Shown: positions 13,401 through 20,389 of the stretch, piece by piece
Layout of the letters: each line of letters begins with the position of its first letter
Position numbering within the stretch: the stretch's first letter is position 1
From: Limnomonas spitsbergensis
Taxonomy: Eukaryota > Chlorophyta > Chlorophyceae > Chlamydomonadales
Reading direction: 5' to 3'
Length of the DNA: 64,000 nucleotides
Assembly (NCBI GenBank): GCA_037349105.1
Contig: JAYJMM010000025.1
Coordinates: 620,001-684,000 of the forward strand
Program-made: the position numbers and the translations under genes
Notes under the pieces: model-generated
Database searches by the model: none
The model's input: only the letters and a program-made list of their open reading frames with translations
Told to the model about the DNA's origin: nothing

Positions 13401-14381
13401 TTGCCTTGGACTCAAGCAGTTTCTTCCCCAACAAGGGTCCTTACCCCGTCCTAATATCTCACCATTGCCCCAACCAATAGGTGTGCTATGTTGCAGAGCA
13501 TCTGAACGTTGATCCAAGCTACGGCCCTTGCCTTGGACTCCACCCAGTTTCTCCCCCAACAGGGGTCCTAACCCCGTCCTAATCCCTCACCATTGCTCCA
13601 TCCAATAGGTGTGCCATGTTGCGGAGCATCTGAACGTTGAGAACTCTGAGCTCGTGGATGAGCTTGAGACCCTGAGGCATAAGTACCATAAGGTGAGGGG
13701 AATGCCAGCCAGCCAACTGTTCAACATAAATCAGCCGGGGTTATGCCAGCCAGCCAGCTGGAAATCAGCCGGGGTTATACCAGCCAGCCAGCTGGAAATC
13801 AGCTGGGAGCATGCCAGCAAGATAGAGGGCTCGAGACCCTGAGGCACAAGTACCATAAGGTGAGGGACACGCCAGCCAACTGAAAACCAACTGGGGCGTG
13901 CCAGTCAACAAACAGAAAACCAACTGTGGCCAACCAGCCAACTGGAGGCCCTGAGGCACAAGTACCGTAAGGTGAGGGAAACACCAGCCAACTGAAAACC
14001 AACTGGGGCAGGCCAGCCAACCATCAGAAAACCAACTGTGGCCATCCAGCCGACTGGAGGCCCTGAGGCACAAATATCACAAGGTGAGGGACACCAGCCA
14101 ACTAAAAATCAACTGTGGCATGCCAGTCAACCAACAGAAAACCAACGGTGACCAGTCAGCCAACTGACACCAACTGTAGCATGCCAGCCAGCCAAATCTG
14201 AAACCCCGCTCCTATTGTTTTGGACCCTGCTCTTATGAAATCTGAAACCTGATTCCTCACATTTTAACCCCCGCTCTTATGAAATCCGAAACCCCGCTCT
14301 ACCTGTTTGCATCAGGCCTGTGAGGCCAACATGCGCATGCGGTGTGCCCTGGACGATCGAGCCGGCCAATCACCCCCCTGA
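3414..14381 (+). CDS. Gene P1: multi-exon Gln/His-rich and helical protein, function unknown
   Basis: Exons I can support: 3414-4484, 5500-5562, 6367-6453, 7036-7167, 12853-12927, 13609-13692 and 14316-14381 (TGA). All borders are AG/GT and all are phase 0, which is strong internal support. They encode 357, 21, 29, 44, 25, 28 and 21 residues. After a low-complexity N-terminal exon come short segments that look helical (LLQDLPPLQAQEVAELLDEM; NVENSELVDELETLRHKYHK) and an acidic Glu run (QEEDEEEEEEEEEAQQQ). Exons between 7.2 and 12.85 kb are probably missing from this model, because that intron is filled with satellite. I do not recognise the family; a coiled-coil scaffold is only a guess. The start may be Met1 (3414) or Met7 (3432), and 3432 also follows a possible AG acceptor. 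Confidence 0.6.
3559..3752 (+). repeat. 24-bp CAG/CAA-rich coding minisatellite
   Basis: Imperfect 24-bp units such as ATGCAACAGCACGAGCAACA code for Q/H/E octads inside the first P1 exon. Mixed CAG and CAA codons show it is not a pure trinucleotide run. Confidence 0.85.
4485..5499. repeat. P1 intron 1: decayed copies of both flanking splice borders
   Basis: The donor-side text GAG(C)GGGCAGGGTGG(G/A)TG just after exon 1 recurs at about 4578-4605. The block GAGGCA..ACCAT..TTGATCACTTTTCTGGCCAC recurs near 4535, 4728 and 4832. Upstream of the exon 2 acceptor, TTGTGATCACGTAGGCGGAG and its neighbours repeat at about 5387-5490 among CTCATGCCTCT repeats. No other gene is visible. Confidence 0.6.
5563..6366. 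repeat. P1 intron 2: two decayed copies of the exon 2 end plus TTTAGGG-like text
   Basis: The exon 2 end (TGGTATGTCTACAAGCCGGT...AGCAAG|GTGCGAC) recurs in degraded form at about 5726-5765 and 5838-5885, with GGGTTTAGGGTTA-type stretches between. The telomere-like words are isolated and interrupted, so this is not a telomere. Confidence 0.65.
6454..7035. repeat. P1 intron 3: copies of the exon 3 end
   Basis: CAGGAAGTGGCCGAGCTGCT from exon 3 recurs at about 6519 (AGGAAGTGGCCAAGCTGCTT) and more weakly at about 6608-6650 (AGAGAGGTGGGCAAGCTGCT). A duplicated block (GTGCGGCTGCCCCTGCT; TTTGCTTTCC) lies at about 6710-6910. Confidence 0.65.
7205..7580 (+). repeat. 41-bp array made from the end of P1 exon 4 plus its donor
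   Basis: About nine units of 41 bp. Each contains GCCATGCAGAAGCAG|GTGAG, the last five codons of the preceding exon with the 5' splice site, plus GAATCTGATCTGGCT. Two units keep a longer piece of the exon (ATCCAGTC(C/T)TATGAG). All are in the sense orientation of P1. Confidence 0.85.
8098..11110 (+). repeat. 47-bp satellite carrying a polypyrimidine tract and 3' splice site, about 64 copies
   Basis: The unit is CACCCTCTCTCTCCCTGCTACTTACAG|AGGGACATGACAACTGCGTG (period 47, from starts at 8104 and 8151), almost uniform over 3 kb. Variants with TTTCAG instead of TTACAG recur at intervals. A unit with GGGTACTGGCAACTG sits near both ends (about 8415, 11000, 11095), so larger blocks were also copied. 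The last unit runs into AGGGTACTGGCAACTGCAGC, which resembles the exon-like sequence at 11951. There is no variable spacer, so it is not a CRISPR array. Confidence 0.95.
11340..11735. repeat. 39-bp minisatellite, about 10 copies
   Basis: The unit GGCAGCGGCCTGCTGCTACA + CCTGTATTAGCCCCTGCCA is a multiple of three, so it stays open in both directions without being a gene. It starts directly after CACTCATAG and resembles CAG|AGGGTGCTGGCGGCTGCAGC at 11951, so it is probably another expansion of the same exon edge. Confidence 0.9.
11736..12340 (+). pseudogene. Tandem decayed copies of a P1 exon
   Basis: Three acceptor-like starts (about 11819, 11951 and, upstream, 8014) lead into AGGGTGCTGGCGGCTGCAGC-type text. 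Two further blocks, about 12030-12134 and 12220-12317, end in CGTCAG|GTGAGC. In the frame that looks helical (LEAAAGERDRLQHQDMAEV) the first copy has TAA and the second has TGA. I see no intact copy, so the working exon may differ or lie in an alternative splice form. Confidence 0.45.
12341..13608. repeat. P1 introns with 3' splice-site copies (127-bp unit)
   Basis: Upstream of the exon at 13609 its acceptor and first about 35 bases (CAATAG|GTGTGCCATGTTGC) are present three more times, at about 13227, 13354 and 13481, a period of 127-128 bp. The copies share CAAGCTACGGCCCTTG and CCCCGTCCTAAT. They diverge after about 12 codons, and only the last copy continues as a phase-0 exon. The 12341-12852 part holds GC-rich duplications around GGTATGCTGTGGG. 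Confidence 0.85.
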
Positions 14382-14790
14382 GGTGTGCCCTGGACGATCG
14401 AGCCGGCCAATCACCCCCCTGAAGAGACCGGCTGAGGTGTGCCATGGACGACCAAGCCAGCACATCACCCACCTGCTGAGGAGATTGGCAGCATGGACTT
14501 TCTATGACATGAAATGTATGAGGAAGTGTAGCCAGGTTTGATTGTCACATACCATCTGAAGGAGCTGACAGCGTGGACTTTCTAGGCCAATAAAAGCATA
14601 AGGAAGTGTGACCCAGCCAGCTTCTCACCCCCTCCCCTGCCATGCTGTAGAAGCTGGCAGCGTGAACTTTCTCAGCCGACCAAAGCATTACAACGTGTGA
14701 TCAGGCCAGCTTGTCACACCCCTGGTGAAGGGACTGGCAGCTTGGACATTCTAGGCCAGCGAATGCATGAGGTGGTGTGACCATGCCAGC
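13693..14790. repeat. Copies of P1 exon ends, before and after the last exon
   Basis: CTGAGGCACAAGTACCATAAG|GTGAGG, the end of the 13609 exon, recurs at about 13838, 13953 and 14063, separated by CCAGCCAACTGAAAACCAAC repeats. After the last exon, GTGTGCCCTGGACGATCGAG recurs at about 14382 and more weakly at 14435. About 90-bp degenerate units (GCAGC(G/A)TGGACTTTCTA) follow to about 14770. Confidence 0.75.
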
Positions 14791-14797
14791 ACAGTAC

Positions 14798-15115
14798 AAC
14801 CGAACTTTTTGCACCCACGTCATATGTTATAGCTGGGGCTAATCTCCTGCACTATGAGGTGTATAACAACGTTACTGCTCGGTGGTTGTGTTGGTTGCTT
14901 GCCCAGGGGAGTCACTGTTTTTTCGCTCACTGTCCTCGTTTATTTTGTGTTTGTACCGGCTTGCACCTGTCCCATGCAACAAATGTGATGCTCCGCTGGG
15001 CTGTACAAACTTAACATTTTATTCATTGCCCGAACTGATTCCCGGGCAGCTGTCACAGGCATGAAATGTGAATATGTGATGCCCTGCTGGACTGTAAAGA
15101 CTTCGCACCCCTTCA
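14798..15115 (+). mobile_element. Dispersed repeat family A, copy 1 (SINE-like)
   Basis: It starts ACCGAACTTTTTGCACCCAC and runs through GGGGCTAATCT, GTTGCTTGCCCAGGGG and CATGCAACAAATGTGATG to GGGCTGTACAAACTT. It is about 80% similar by eye to the copy at 16560-16794. The 3' part is partly duplicated (GATGCCCTGCTGGACTGTAA at about 15080). Confidence 0.65.
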
Positions 15116-15444
15116 CAGCGTTTTCTACTTGGCCGGCGTGGCCAGGCAAAAATTGTGTGCTGCTATTTGGAGCTTGGCTTGACTCAGGCATCGATCCTGT
15201 GAGGTATTTCAGTGTAAACATAAAACACGTAAGGAGGTGACTCATGTGCAGAGCTGCAGACTCAGGAAGAAAATTACGACCAGTGTGGCAAGTGGCTTAT
15301 GTCCCATTCCTCTTTTATCGTCAGCCCCCGGGCGTATGGTCCTCAGATGCATCTCGTGTGGTCCATCTGAATACACTTTGCCCAAATAACGTTATCTACT
15401 GTGCTGGGAAAGAAAATAAGCTCTCCCCTACTGGGACGTGAGGG

Positions 15445-15605
15445 TTAAGAAGACAGCGTAGCTCAGGAGCTGGGCCAAAACAATCTGGTGTGTATGAAAC
15501 TGTACCTCATGTCAAAAGAATGAAAGAAAGCTACGCCCCGGGCGTGTTAGTTAAGGAATCAGCGCAGCCTGGGCCTAAGCCACATCCGTGCCGTTACCAT
15601 TGACC
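15445..15605 (+). repeat. Dispersed repeat family B, copy 1
   Basis: GAAAGAAAGCTACGCCC, AGCGCAGCCTGGG and AGCCACATCC..GCCGTTACC match 28268-28360 (same strand) and, inverted, 28035-28135 and 29800-29880. No coding potential is seen. Confidence 0.5.
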
Positions 15606-15634
15606 TCCTAAGCCACATCCCTGCCGTTACCATT

Positions 15635-15763
15635 GACCTCCTTTTACAGTCCATCAGAGCATCACATTTGATGCATGGGACATGTGCCCGTACACCGGTA
15701 CATACACTCCTGTCATGTATAGGCTCCGCTAGCCTCTCCGCTAGCCTATAGGCTCCGCTAGCC
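15635..15763 (-). repeat. Family A 3' end followed by a short GCTAGC-rich duplication
   Basis: 15650-15710 is the inverted 3' end of family A (CATCAGAGCATCACATTTGA...GGGACATGTGCCCGTA). 15718-15760 repeats GGCTCCGCTAGCC/CTCCGCTAGCC and abuts the LINE fragment. Confidence 0.55.
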
Positions 15764-16162
15764 ATGCATGACAGCAGGGATTCCAGCTTCGTGATATCTG
15801 GCCTGCCAGAGGGTGGTCTGGGGGAGGACTGTGCGGCTCTGGTGTGTGAGACAGTGTGCAAGCTCATGGGTATCACTATCAATGTCATCAGCGCCTTCCG
15901 CATGGGCAAGCCGGATCCCAACAACAAGTTCATGCGGAAGATCAAGTTCCGCGTGGGCAATCGCAGCGAGGCCGAGAGCATAGTGTATGGGAGGATTCAG
16001 TTGGCAGGCAAGGGTGTCACCATCTGGGATGATATGTCCCCTGCAGAGTTGTCGGCACGGCATGAGCTCTGGCCCAAGTTCCAGTTTGCCAAGGAGATGA
16101 AGTTGAGGGTGTTTTTCACGCGTGCGCCGCTCTTTGTCGATGGGGTGGAGGTGGCCGCATGA
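15764..16162 (+). mobile_element. L1-type LINE ORF1 fragment (C-terminal part)
   Basis: A 132-codon frame reads like the RNA-recognition plus C-terminal domain of L1-type ORF1 proteins (transposase_22-like): SSFVISGLPEG near residue 7, a GITINVISAFRMGKP segment at 36-50, KIKFRVGNRSEAESI at 59-73, and GVTIWDDMSPAELSARHELW followed by the VFF..APLFVDGVEV end. In-frame stops just upstream and the missing N-terminal region mark it as a 5'-truncated piece. The domain match is from memory of the family. Confidence 0.7.
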
Positions 16163-16559
16163 GTTTTTGCTTTCATATGTCAGGTTAAGGGGGAGTCTTG
16201 ACTTGGGATGACTATCACCTTGATTATCACAATTCCTATCTCTGGTCCATGTGTTTGTATCATCGTTCTTGAATCACTAATTTAACATTGAAATGGCTCA
16301 CTTACAGAAGTTTCACACACTCATCTTAATAATTTATACACACAGGTCACACTTTGTAAACATTTAACTCACTTAAGTTATGTGTCACACAGTTTCATAC
16401 ATATTTCACACATTTTAAAACACTTAAACACACTGAAGTTTCGCTTACACATCACACAGTTTTTACACAGACTCATAAAATTTCACTAAAACTTTCTTGT
16501 TTCCTTCTCAATCGCTGTCCCTTACGACACTCACCTGTCTTTCCTAGTAGGAGGCGTCC
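16163..16559. other. AT-rich tract with CACAC(A/T)TTT-type simple repeats
   Basis: It follows the LINE fragment. Imperfect CACACATTTT, CACACAGTTT and ACACACTTAA words cover about 16305-16480. No gene is seen. It may be the LINE 3' tail region. Confidence 0.5.
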
Positions 16560-16794
16560 AACCGAACTTTTTTGCACCCACGTCATGTTTTTTGGCTGGG
16601 GCTAATCTGCTGCACTATGGGGTTCATTCCCACGCTACTGCTCGGTGGTTGAGTGTTGGTTGCTTGCCCAGGGGGGTCATTGGTTTTCGCTCGCTGTCCT
16701 AGCATATTTAGTGCCTGTACCGGTTTACGGGCACAAGTCCCATGCATCAAATGTGATGCCCCGTTGGACTGTAAAAACTTCACAAACTTCACAG
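16560..16794 (+). mobile_element. Dispersed repeat family A, copy 2 (full length, SINE-like)
   Basis: The fullest copy. It runs from ACCGAACTTTTTTGCACCCA through GGCTGGGGCTAATCTGC and GGGGTTCATTCCC, to GGACTGTAAAAACTTCACAA ACTTCACA. The first two internal motifs resemble pol III A and B boxes about 30 bases apart. The 3' end is a short repeating AACTTCACA tail that varies between copies. Confidence 0.7.
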
Positions 16795-16879
16795 GCGTGC
16801 TTCTTGATCTCTCTGTGCTCATTCTGCTGCAGCCAGACCCTTATGGCCTGCATGTACGAAGAACTCTCTCAAGCGACCC

Positions 16880-17070
16880 TGCACTGTGGGGTTCATTCCC
16901 ACGCTACTGCTTGGTGGTTATGTGTTGGTTAGTTGCGTGCCCAGGGGGGTTATTGGTGTTTGCTCGCTGTCCTAGCGTATTTAGTGCCTGTGCCGGTTTA
17001 CGGGCACATGTCCAATGCATGAAATGTGATGATCTGTTGGACTGTAAAAACTTCACAAAAACTTCACATC
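16880..17070 (+). mobile_element. Dispersed repeat family A, copy 3 (5'-truncated)
   Basis: It starts inside the family at CTGTGGGGTTCATTCCCACG and ends GGACTGTAAAAACTTCACAA. It shares the 3' end but lacks the first about 50 bases, a pattern expected of retroposed copies. Confidence 0.65.
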
Positions 17071-17170
17071 CTGGCGGGGAGCGTCCGCTATGCCTACGCC
17101 GGACCTGGGACCATGATCAAGATGAGCTGAGCAGGCCCGATACACTGCTTCATAATATTAGCCATTATGA

Positions 17171-17335
17171 TGCCCGGGCTTGATGTCCGTCTAGAGCATC
17201 AGGCAACCTTGGCTTGCCCGAGCTTGATGTACGTCTAGAGCATCAGGCAACCTTTGCTTGACCGGGCTGGATGTACGTCCAGAGCATCAGGCAACTGTTG
17301 CCTGCCCGGGCTTCATGACAGAAGCCTTTTCTTTC
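17171..17335. repeat. 44-bp tandem repeat, about 3.5 copies
   Basis: GATGTCCGTCTAGAGCATCA / GGCAACCTTGGCTTGCCCGA units start at 17182, 17226 and 17270. No gene. Confidence 0.75.
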
Positions 17336-17639
17336 CCGGGCTCAACGTACGCACAGAGCGTCAGGGAGAGAGTTGTCTGGCCGAGCGCCGGTGTCGGAGG
17401 CCGCTGCAAACTTCTTTCTAGCCGCCTGCAGAACTGTGAATTGTGGAGCAGGTTCAGATTTAAGCGACATTTGTTGACTGACAACAAGACAGATCAAAAT
17501 ACCTGAGAGGACTGATAGTAGTCAAAACTCTTTTGAAACGTAAAACAAGAACAAGCAAGGCAAGCCCCCCCCCCCCTCCTGGCCCTGAGTGGTAGGCATA
17601 GTTGAGGCCTTAACCAAACTAACAAGCATGACCAGTGCA

Positions 17640-17733
17640 TGCATATCTGCTCCCAGGGACTTTCGAACCTGACTGCTCTTGCCAGACCACTCACCTGCCA
17701 CCCTTTCCACCCTGACTCATCTTGCCATACCAC
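17640..17733 (-). repeat. Copies of the M1 last-exon end
   Basis: AAGATGAG(C/T)CAGG.TGGAAAGGGTGGCAGGTGAGTGG at the M1 stop codon is repeated once completely (about 17693-17735) and once in part (about 17660-17692). In M1 itself GGCAGGTGA carries the stop; the copies lie in the 3' UTR. Confidence 0.6.
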
Positions 17734-20046
17734 TCACCTGCCACCCTTTCCATCCTGGCTCATCTTGCCACTCGACTTCTGTTTCTTGTACCCCTTGGCG
17801 CTGTTGCGCTTATCCTTCCTCGCCTTCGTGGGAAACAGGACCTCGGGGTAATATGTCTGCAGGGGACATGAGGAGGAAAGGGGCCTCAAGGGAGATGCAG
17901 TCTTTGATTACATGTTGACGTTCGTATCCCTAGCTGAAGACAATGTCTCTTGGGGGTAGATGGAAGGAAAGGGTCAAGGGTCAAGGTGTGAAGGTTCCTT
18001 CTTTATTCCAGCGGCTTGACATGCCTCTCTTTGGCTTGAGATAGTATATCTAGGTAGTAAGTTAGAGGGATTCAAGGTTCAGGATTATCACTCCCATCCC
18101 GAGTTACATGCAGGTAGCAGATGCAGCTGCCAGAATGAGGAGAACGACCAGCATGCGAGCAAAGAGGGCCATGCTTGTAAACATTATGGTTTTGGGACTC
18201 CGTGGGATGCCCCCCCCCCCTTAGCTTACATGCAAGAAGTAGATGCGAGATGCCGCCGCCAGGATGAAGAGCACCACTGGTAAGGTGACCACAAGGGCCA
18301 TGGAGGTGAGGCTCTGGGGGGTCTCCAAGGTAGTGATGATTGCTTCATCCGTCAGATTGATCTTGAACTGAAGCGGCTCGGGGGCTGCATTGGAGGAAAT
18401 GGAAAGCTGATTCAAAATCGGTTCAATCACAGATCCTGTCGCCCAGCATCCCACACCTCAACCGCTGATGGCCGCCCCAGATTCTCCCACACCTCAACCG
18501 CTGATGGCCGCCCCAGATCCTCCCACACCTCAACCGCTGATGGCCGCCCCAGATTCTCCCACACCTCAACCGCTGATGGCCGCCCCAGATTCTCCCACAC
18601 CTCAATCACTAATGGCCGCCCCAGATTCTCCCACACCTCAAATGCTGATGGCCGTCCCAGATTCTCCCACACCTCAACAGCTGGTGGCCGCCCCAGATTC
18701 TCCCACACGTCAACCGCTGATGGCCGCCCCAGATTCTCCCACACCTCAACAGCTGGTGGCCGCCCCAGATTCTCCCACACCTCAACCGCTAATGGCCGCC
18801 CCAGATTCTCCCACACCTCAACCGCTGATGGCCGCCCCAGATTCACCCACACCTCAACCGCTGATGGCCGCCCCAGATTCACCCACACCTCAACCGCTGA
18901 TGGCCGCCCCAGATTCTCCCACACCCCAACAGCTGGTGGCCGCCCCAGATTCTCCCACACCTCAACCGCTGGTGGCCGCCCCAGATTCTCCCACACCTCA
19001 ACCGCTGATGGCCGCCCCAGATTCTCCCACACCTCAACCGCTAATGGCCGCCCCAGATTCTCCCAAACCTCAACTGCTAATGGCCGCCCCAGATTCTCCC
19101 ACACCTCAACCGCTGATGGCCGCCCCAGATTCTCCCCTACCCTACCAGCTTTGCGGGGGTCTCTCCACTGCTTCTCCATGGTGACAGGGTTTTGGTAAAA
19201 GTACTTGTCCGTCTTTTTGTCCAGGTACACATTCCAGCGAACATCTGATGGATAAGGGCGGAGGGAAGCAGTCCTGAGTGAAGGGCGGCGGGGCACAAAA
19301 AGGATGCTAGCCGAGGTACCTGTGCCAAAGGGGCATCTGGAGGGGTGCTTGGCAGGAGGGACATCCTATCAGGCTATCACGCATTCGCAAAATGCGTGAT
19401 GGACTGATGACTTTGTCCCCCAGTTAAGACAGGCACACATGGAGATCTGGGAAAGCTGTTTTCAAAGTGTCCTATCACACATGCATTGGGTACGAAAAGG
19501 TTTCAGTGCATGACTACAAGCATGCATTGTTTACGCGTGAATGCATGATTACACGATTGCACGAATGCTAGCATGGTCCCCAATATGGCATCAGAGGCAG
19601 CTCTTCAGTACCCATGCATTGCGACGCTCTGTGCCACCCATGCACGCTCTCTCATGCCTCTCAATATTTCATGCAGCCATGAATGAGCCGAGCTGCTGGC
19701 CCTGCATAGCTGCGTTAGCTATATGCGAGCATGCAGGTTCTGCAGCCATGCAGGAAAACATCTGTAAGCAGCGTGTGGTCGTGTACTTGAGAAGCTGTGT
19801 GTCACTGTCGCAATTATTACGGCAAAACACGTGATGGACAGCAAAAATGAAGCCTCGTCAGTGCTGCTCACTCTTGTCCGTGATGATGTAGGCGCGGCCT
19901 TGCTCGTCTGTCTCGACGCGATCTACGTCGCTATCTGCTGCCACCCTCTGGTACTGTCCGCATAAGGAGCAGGTCAGAAGTAGACATGCCAACACGATCA
20001 GCGAGAAATTCGCATCGACAGCCTGTGCGCTACGAGGGCGAAGCAT
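17734..20046 (-). CDS. Gene M1: signal peptide + WW domain + transmembrane protein, 183 aa
   Basis: Four exons on the minus strand: 19872-20046, 19146-19244, 18230-18384 and 17734-17856 (stop TGA). Lengths 175+99+155+123 = 552 nt give 184 codons; phases 1, 1, 0 fit at every junction and all borders are GT/AG. Residues 14-29 are a hydrophobic signal peptide core (FSLIVLACLLLTCSLC). Residues 62-88 form a WW domain: W62, Y73-F74-Y75, N77, T80, W85, P88. Residues about 119-137 are a single transmembrane helix (MALVVTLPVVLFILAAAS). The tail (144-183) is Lys/Arg-rich. Known: WW domains bind Pro-rich or phospho-Ser/Pro ligands, usually in cytosol or nucleus. Inferred: a small type I membrane protein with a lumenal or extracellular WW domain. 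I do not recognise an ortholog. The start is the only ATG before the signal peptide. Confidence 0.75.
18100..18182 (-). pseudogene. Decayed copy of the M1 transmembrane exon
   Basis: On the minus strand 18182-18108 reads MALFARMLVVLLILAAASAT, followed by Cys-Met and a stop. It clearly derives from the exon 3 text TSMALVVTLPVVLFILAAAS. It lies in intron 3 and would end the protein early if used, so a minor splice form is conceivable. Confidence 0.65.
18440..19145. repeat. 36-bp array, about 19-20 copies, inside M1 intron 2
   Basis: On the minus strand each unit is GTGTGGGAGAATCTGGGGCG + GCCATCAGCGGTTGAG, and it begins with a donor-like GAG|GTGTGGG. It starts right after the real donor (GCTG|GTAGGG). 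The 36-bp length keeps it open on both strands (a WENLGRPSAVEV repeat on minus). I treat it as intron because exon 2 joins exon 3 in correct phase across it. A coding role cannot be excluded without cDNA. Confidence 0.85.
19245..19871. other. M1 intron 1 with CATGCATT-rich sequence
   Basis: No gene. Many CATGCA and ATGCATG words at 19470-19760. A long open stretch on the minus strand just upstream of exon 2 is extension of the exon frame into intron. Confidence 0.5.
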
Positions 20047-20389
20047 GGCTAAGATATGCTATGGAATTGGCTAGGGCGAAGCGAGGATGAGGCGTCGCGA
20101 CAGACGGGATTGCGATTGCACTGGATGATCGGTCTAGTCCTTCCGTTCCTTGGCTGGGCTGCGTGGGGAGCTGTAGCAGGGTGCACAACGCTCCAAATGG
20201 GGTTCTTGCGATGTATGAGGGATCACGGGTCGAGAGTGAGGAGCAGGGTGAGGAGTGATCATCTGACGACCATCGAGGTAAATGCGGGTAATGGCATACG
20301 GCGGTCAGTATGTGCAGACAACATTCAAACTTATTCGGGGTGGGATCCGGGGCGGGATCGGTCTCTGAACCTCTGGTGGGCGGCGTGAG

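Noticed and set aside
18468..19184. 238-codon plus-strand Pro/Ala repeat frame
   Set aside because: Antisense shadow of the 36-bp array in M1.
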